NCBI RefSeq assembly: GCF_051020985.1
Contig: NC_135007.1
Coordinates: forward strand, 2,911,001 to 2,975,000
Reading direction: 5' to 3'
From: Nomia melanderi
Taxonomy: Eukaryota > Arthropoda > Insecta > Hymenoptera > Halictidae
Length of the DNA stretch: 64,000 nt
In this document: one piece after another, positions 59,751 to 64,000 of the stretch
How the letters are laid out: the number at the start of each line of letters is the position of its first letter
Position numbering within the stretch: position 1 is the first letter of the stretch
Translations under genes and position numbers: made by a program
Notes under the pieces: model-generated
Seen by the model: the letters and a program-made list of their open reading frames with translations, nothing else
Told to the model about the DNA's origin: nothing
The model's database searches: none

Positions 59751-60032
59751 GGAATGAAAGCTAAGGGTTGCAGCTAAATGAATCACAATTTTGCTAGGTT
59801 GCTTGAATTCAGCCACATTTTTCACTCCAAATTTTCATTCGAAAGGAATGAAACTGAAGGGCTGCAACTAAATGAACTATACCTACAATTACATTGTTGA
59901 ATTTAATCGCATTTTTCATTTCGCATTTTTGTTCAAAGAAAATAAAACTGAAGAGATGCAGCTACGTGAATTACAGCAATAATTATATGCTTGAATTTAA
60001 CTTCATTTTTTATAACTACATCATAATTCCGT
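59751..60032 (+). repeat. 94-bp tandem repeat, three diverged units
   Basis: Units begin at 59751 (GGAATGAAAGCTAAGGGTTG), 59845 (GGAATGAAACTGAAGGGCTG) and 59939 (AAAATAAAACTGAAGAGATG), giving a constant 94-bp period. Each carries CAGCTAAATGAAT-like, TTGAATT and CATTTTTCA blocks in order. Units are about 70-75 percent alike by eye, so the array is old. Non-coding. Confidence 0.8.
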
Positions 60033-60212
60033 AATTAAATTACTGTTTCAACTTCCACTCATTAAAACATGAAAAATCAGCTTGTAGAAGTATATCTAAT
60101 TCTCAATTTGAACAAAAAATTACGTTGATTAATTCGTTTCTTCAAAATAAAAAACGTAAAAAATACTATACCATTACAATTTGAAGAAACATTTCGATTG
60201 CCCACATACGGG

Positions 60213-60637
60213 TTGACCCTTTATCCTATAATTTCTTCTACAACTGTGCTCGATAAAGGTACTTTATCGTTAATAATTTATTAAAAAAAGAAAATAATAT
60301 TTAATTAACCAATTAACTGTGGAAATTAGTTTGAAAAATCTCTCATCGTGCGTGGAATAAAATCAAATAATAATATGTGTACTCATGAAATGCATCTATA
60401 ATATATTCTAACGAAAAACTAAAACAAAACGAAGAAGAATTACACATTTATCTGAAAAACTAAATAATTCATCGTTGAAAAAATTAGCAGCGTTTTGCGT
60501 GTTAAGAGGACGTACATACTCGTCGAACGCAATTAACTGGTTAATATTCGAAAGAAACGAATAACATTTAGATTTATCAAATTCGATTAAAAACTTTCAT
60601 CACGAATGTGACACTATATCATAGGGCAAGAGGTTAA
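60213..60637. mobile_element. Family A MITE, longest copy
   Basis: The left end TTGACCCTTTATCCTATAAT (TTAA mutated) and the right end, in reverse TTAACCTCTTGCCCTATGAT, enclose 425 bp with the family block CTTTATCGTTAATAATTTAT and the subterminal AATGTGACACTATATC. It is longer than the 240-255 bp copies, so it may hold an extra internal segment (about 60300-60540). No ORF is recognisable as a transposase. Confidence 0.75.
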
Positions 60638-63600
60638 TTCTCCCGGAAGCGTCGATCACTCGGTTCTAAAAGTAAACGTAGAGTAATACCTCGGAGGTGA
60701 AGGAACCAACGTTTTTCTGTAGCGTATATAAACTTTTCGGATCCCGACACACTCGACTTGGTGCCCGAGATCGTTGACAATGCTCGGTATGCGTGAGTTC
60801 TAAATATACGGAGCCCGTCTTCCGTCCTTTTCCTAACGTTGCATCGCTTCCTCGGCTTCGAACGTCTCATCCGAGTTTCCTCTTTCCTTCCACGCGCGAT
60901 AAATTTGGATCCTCTTCGGTGCACGCGTAGGCAGAAACCGAATATAACTTATTACCACGGGTCGGTTGTTTCTCGCCCCGCTATTTTTCAGTTCTTTCTC
61001 GCAAGTTTACGAAAACGGATTTCGACTGAGGCATCCGAGGAATTCGCTCGACGAGCTGCTCTTAAATCCTGCGCTGGGCCACCCACGACAAACTTGTTCG
61101 CTGGAAATGCGGCCGAGGGCAAACGAAATATAAATCGCTGAACTTTCTTTATTGCCTGCATTAACACTTCGGCCACTAAGGTGCCTGAATTTGAGTGACA
61201 TAATCTTTTGTATAGATATTAACAGATTGTTGACCGGTAATCGTATGCAGAAGCTACTCCTTTTACCGGTTATTATTCCGTAATTAAATATGAAAATGAA
61301 ACAATCTAAATAAACTGCAGTATACCTTATTTGTACGTACTGAATTAAAATCATGCTTTGAACGTGTCTTCTATATATACCTTTTAATCTTTTGCTTTTG
61401 CAATATTCTGCAATATATTGCCCTATGTTTCAAAAGTTCAAATATCTGATGTAAGTGCAAACCTGAGTTCACACGAGACCGGTCAACAATATGTTAAAAT
61501 TAATTTTCTCAGCGATGTAACAAGAAAACGGAATGTTATTGGATTTGTGAGGCGCAAGAAGGTGAATAGCGACAATCGATGTGAAAAATGTTGACCTTTT
61601 GGCTTTGTGTTTTCTTAGGAAAGTTGTTTCGATTGTATAAGTAATTTGATGTATAGTTGTAATATGGGTATCATATTGTTAATCTGAAAGTGTAACATTA
61701 GGAAAATGTTTGGTACATTAAATAGAGTGATGATTTGGGAAATAGAGATTACTACTTAAATAAAATTGAGGTTGCTTCCAGGAGTAGATATTAGCGTCAA
61801 ATTGATATGAAACATTGTGATGTGTGATAGCTACCTGATTCCTATATAAAGAAGAAAATTTTTGATGAATAAAATGTGAAAAGATTGTTTTCTAGCAAGT
61901 CACACTCTACTTGCTTCGAAAATTTCAATTTCAATTTCGTTTATTGGAGAAGTCCACGTGTGGTTATTCATAGAAGAGTTCAGTGTTTTTTTGGAGGACT
62001 GCGGCGAAGGGCATGATAGACTGGAGAAAACTTATTTTAAAAAAAAATCCAAATAAACATGTATCAATAACGAAAACATAAACAGAATAGGAAATCTTCG
62101 TGTGGTTTCATTTTGTTCGCAAGTTTACTGATACCTTTTAAAAATTCAGATGCTTTTATTTTCAAGTAAAAGTACATAGCTTCTATGCAAATCGATTCTT
62201 TGAAGCATTCTTAATGTAAAATTATTGTAGCATAAAATCTTAAAAAATGCGAATTTTAATACAAGACTTATCTAAAAACGGAAAAGTTTTAACCTCTTAT
62301 AGCATTAAAAAGTTTTCAATTTTCTTCATTCAGCAACCCTTCCTACACTGCTTCACAAATCAAATTTCATTACACAAAATCAACCAAAGTACTATATCTA
62401 AAACTAATTGTCAAGAACTCTAATATTATTAATTTAACCAACATGATTAATTTTAAGACAGAGCAGTACTCGTTGTCGAGTCCGTTGTCAAATGACAACG
62501 TTCCCACGATGCGTAGTCTCGGGTAGTCCAAAAATGTTTCGCGAGGACGCGTAAAACCAAGAAAATTCAGAGACATGGTCACAGCGGCGGCGGAGTAACG
62601 CGCGTAACGCGACTATGTGAACAAACTCGCCGTTTCGGGGAGGAAACGCTTGAAACTTAAACTGCGCACCTTAAAAGGGAAGGCAGAAAGTTCCCGCGGA
62701 ACGCCGCGACAGCCGACTTTCTTGTCCCAAGGCACAGCTCCAGGTGACGGTGCAAGTGTTCCGTAGTTAACACGGAGTTTATTCCGTCCTTTCTTCCGCG
62801 GACTGTGCCGGGTTAAAAAAAATGCCGAGTGCCACTTTTCCCTCCCCCATCGTGGGGAAAATTCGTGATTAAAAGTGAAGTTGTTCAGCAACCCTTATCT
62901 CGCACATTACGGTCGTTTAATAACGCCGAATGAGTTGACGAGTGGCGCGCGCTTTTTCCAGCGAGAATAATAAAAACCGGCCCCTCAACGCGGTTCCCAT
63001 CCCCGTTTTTTCGTCGCGTTTTCGTTCACGGAACGGTTTTCGAGCCGATTTCTTTTTCGGAATGGTATTCAAAGGTGTAAAGAAACTCGCGTTCTCCGAG
63101 ACGAAGGGGAATTCTATAATTAAAGACAAATGAAAAATGCCAGGCGATATTTCCTCGCCGCGAGGACTTGTTTTCGAGACGATCTAATTTTGAAAGTTCG
63201 TCGGGAACGAGCGCCATTGATACGGTCCGACTGACGCGTCCGTTCATTACTCTCCGCTTCTACTTATAGTCACGCTGCGGCGCGTGCAGTCGTCTGGTCG
63301 ATCTTAATTAATCATTTTTCTCGAGCCATTTCTGACGTCGTTTATTTCATTGCAGCTATTATTTCCAAACGCAACCCCGCGTTTATGTGTTACCATTACT
63401 TCTCCACGAAAGCTTGAACGACTTCATAAAACCGAACGCGTGGACTTCGTTACGACCGCGTTTCGACGCTAAAATCCCATTACGCTCGAATTAATGAAGC
63501 AATTACAAAAAACAGACAAGTGAGCATTCGAGGTAACGATTAACGAATTTAATTTCGTGGTTTTAAATTGATGAAAGAAAAAAGCAGGAAACAGAAGAAA

Positions 63601-64000
63601 AAGAGCGAATTGTCGCTCGTTACCAGCTCATTATAACAGCCGATATTCAAAGGGCTAAAACGATTCGGACTGCTCTTCACGAAGGAGGCTGTACACGATT
63701 TTTTCCGTGGACTCGACGGAACGCCGTGCCGAGCCAGGCTCGAATTTCCCGGGTTTTACGGCACTCGGGATAGGACGAACGACCGGAGGAGTAGAGATTC
63801 GCGTTTTACGGTTCCGTTGCTTCTTCTTTTCACGGTCTGCGGCGCTATGCGTTGAAATCGAGTAACGTGCTGGCACCGTCTGTGCCATGGAAATCTTTGT
63901 CATGCCAGCGTTTTGAGATTGATTTCTCGTTATCAAATTACAATGGGAAAATTAAAAAGCGTTGTCAAGGAATTAATTAATGATTGCGAAGCTGATATTG
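60638..64000. other. Gene-free stretch with GC-rich islands to window end
   Basis: GC-rich, CpG-rich islands lie at about 60640-61140 and 62460-63940; AT-rich DNA lies between. Frames on both strands in the islands overlap one another without domains. The 93-codon minus-strand frame at 63936-63655 is Arg/Lys/Ser-rich with a CACAG acceptor-like site near 63882, but nothing supports it further. A TTAACACTTCGGCCAC sequence at about 61162 resembles a TTAA-element end without a partner. Confidence 0.5.

Noticed and set aside
63655..63936. 93-codon minus-strand frame as a last exon
   Set aside because: Acceptor-like CACAG lacks a good pyrimidine tract, the peptide is basic and low-complexity, and there is no homology that I recognise.

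Overview
The window looks like a gene-poor stretch of an insect nuclear genome, most likely a hymenopteran (bee, ant or wasp); that assignment is an inference. What is seen: a strongly AT-rich background broken by CpG-containing GC-richer islands of a few hundred bases, split coding exons with consensus GT/AG splice sites, a decayed mariner transposase, and many short non-autonomous DNA transposons flanked by TTAA. There are no operons, ribosome binding sites, tRNA or rRNA genes and no long intact ORFs, so a bacterial or phage origin is ruled out.

Only one protein-coding gene can be supported. It lies on the minus strand and shows as two exons. The exon at 26154-25697 (152 codons, Ser/Thr-rich, no cysteine) ends in a GTAAGT donor. 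The exon at 22974-22608 (122 codons plus one base) opens a CUB domain with the typical FYSPNYPDNYP block and ends at a GTGAGC donor inside the domain. The exons join in phase 0. The closest family I recognise is Neto (neuropilin and tolloid-like, a kainate-receptor auxiliary protein); the CUB call is firm, the Neto call is tentative. The rest of the CUB domain and the signal-peptide exon are not found. A 7-codon exon candidate (28695-28674) is phase-compatible but unproven. If the gene is Neto, much of 26-64 kb could be its 5' intron or upstream regulatory DNA.

Layout by region. 1-10.2 kb: AT-rich DNA with TTAA elements (53-292, 5113-5244, 6202-6456, 6704-6951, 9935-10188) and a mariner pseudogene (5270-6200) squeezed between two of them. 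10.2-12.7 kb: GC-rich, a possible small exon and possible regulatory DNA. 12.7-22.6 kb: three related CACTAAAACTACC elements, a pogo-like element and a second TTAACCCCTTGCC element. 22.6-26.2 kb: the two exons and their intron, which holds back-to-back transposon ends. 26.2-40 kb: AT-rich presumed intron or intergenic DNA with a 450-bp imperfect palindrome (28225-28677). 40-50 kb: a small Tc1-like element with perfect 22-bp inverted repeats and TAAT-rich GC-richer islands. 50-54 kb: a second foldback structure and a degenerate duplicated GA-rich repeat cluster. 54-64 kb: further TTAA elements, a second pogo-like copy, a long compound hairpin, an isolated 76-nt hairpin, a 94-bp three-copy tandem repeat, and GC-rich islands without convincing genes.

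The main story is therefore the mobile-element landscape: several distinguishable TTAA-target families with piggyBac-like ends, Tc1/mariner-superfamily relics and two foldback structures, plus one transposon-like terminus that appears to reach into the 5' end of the CUB exon.
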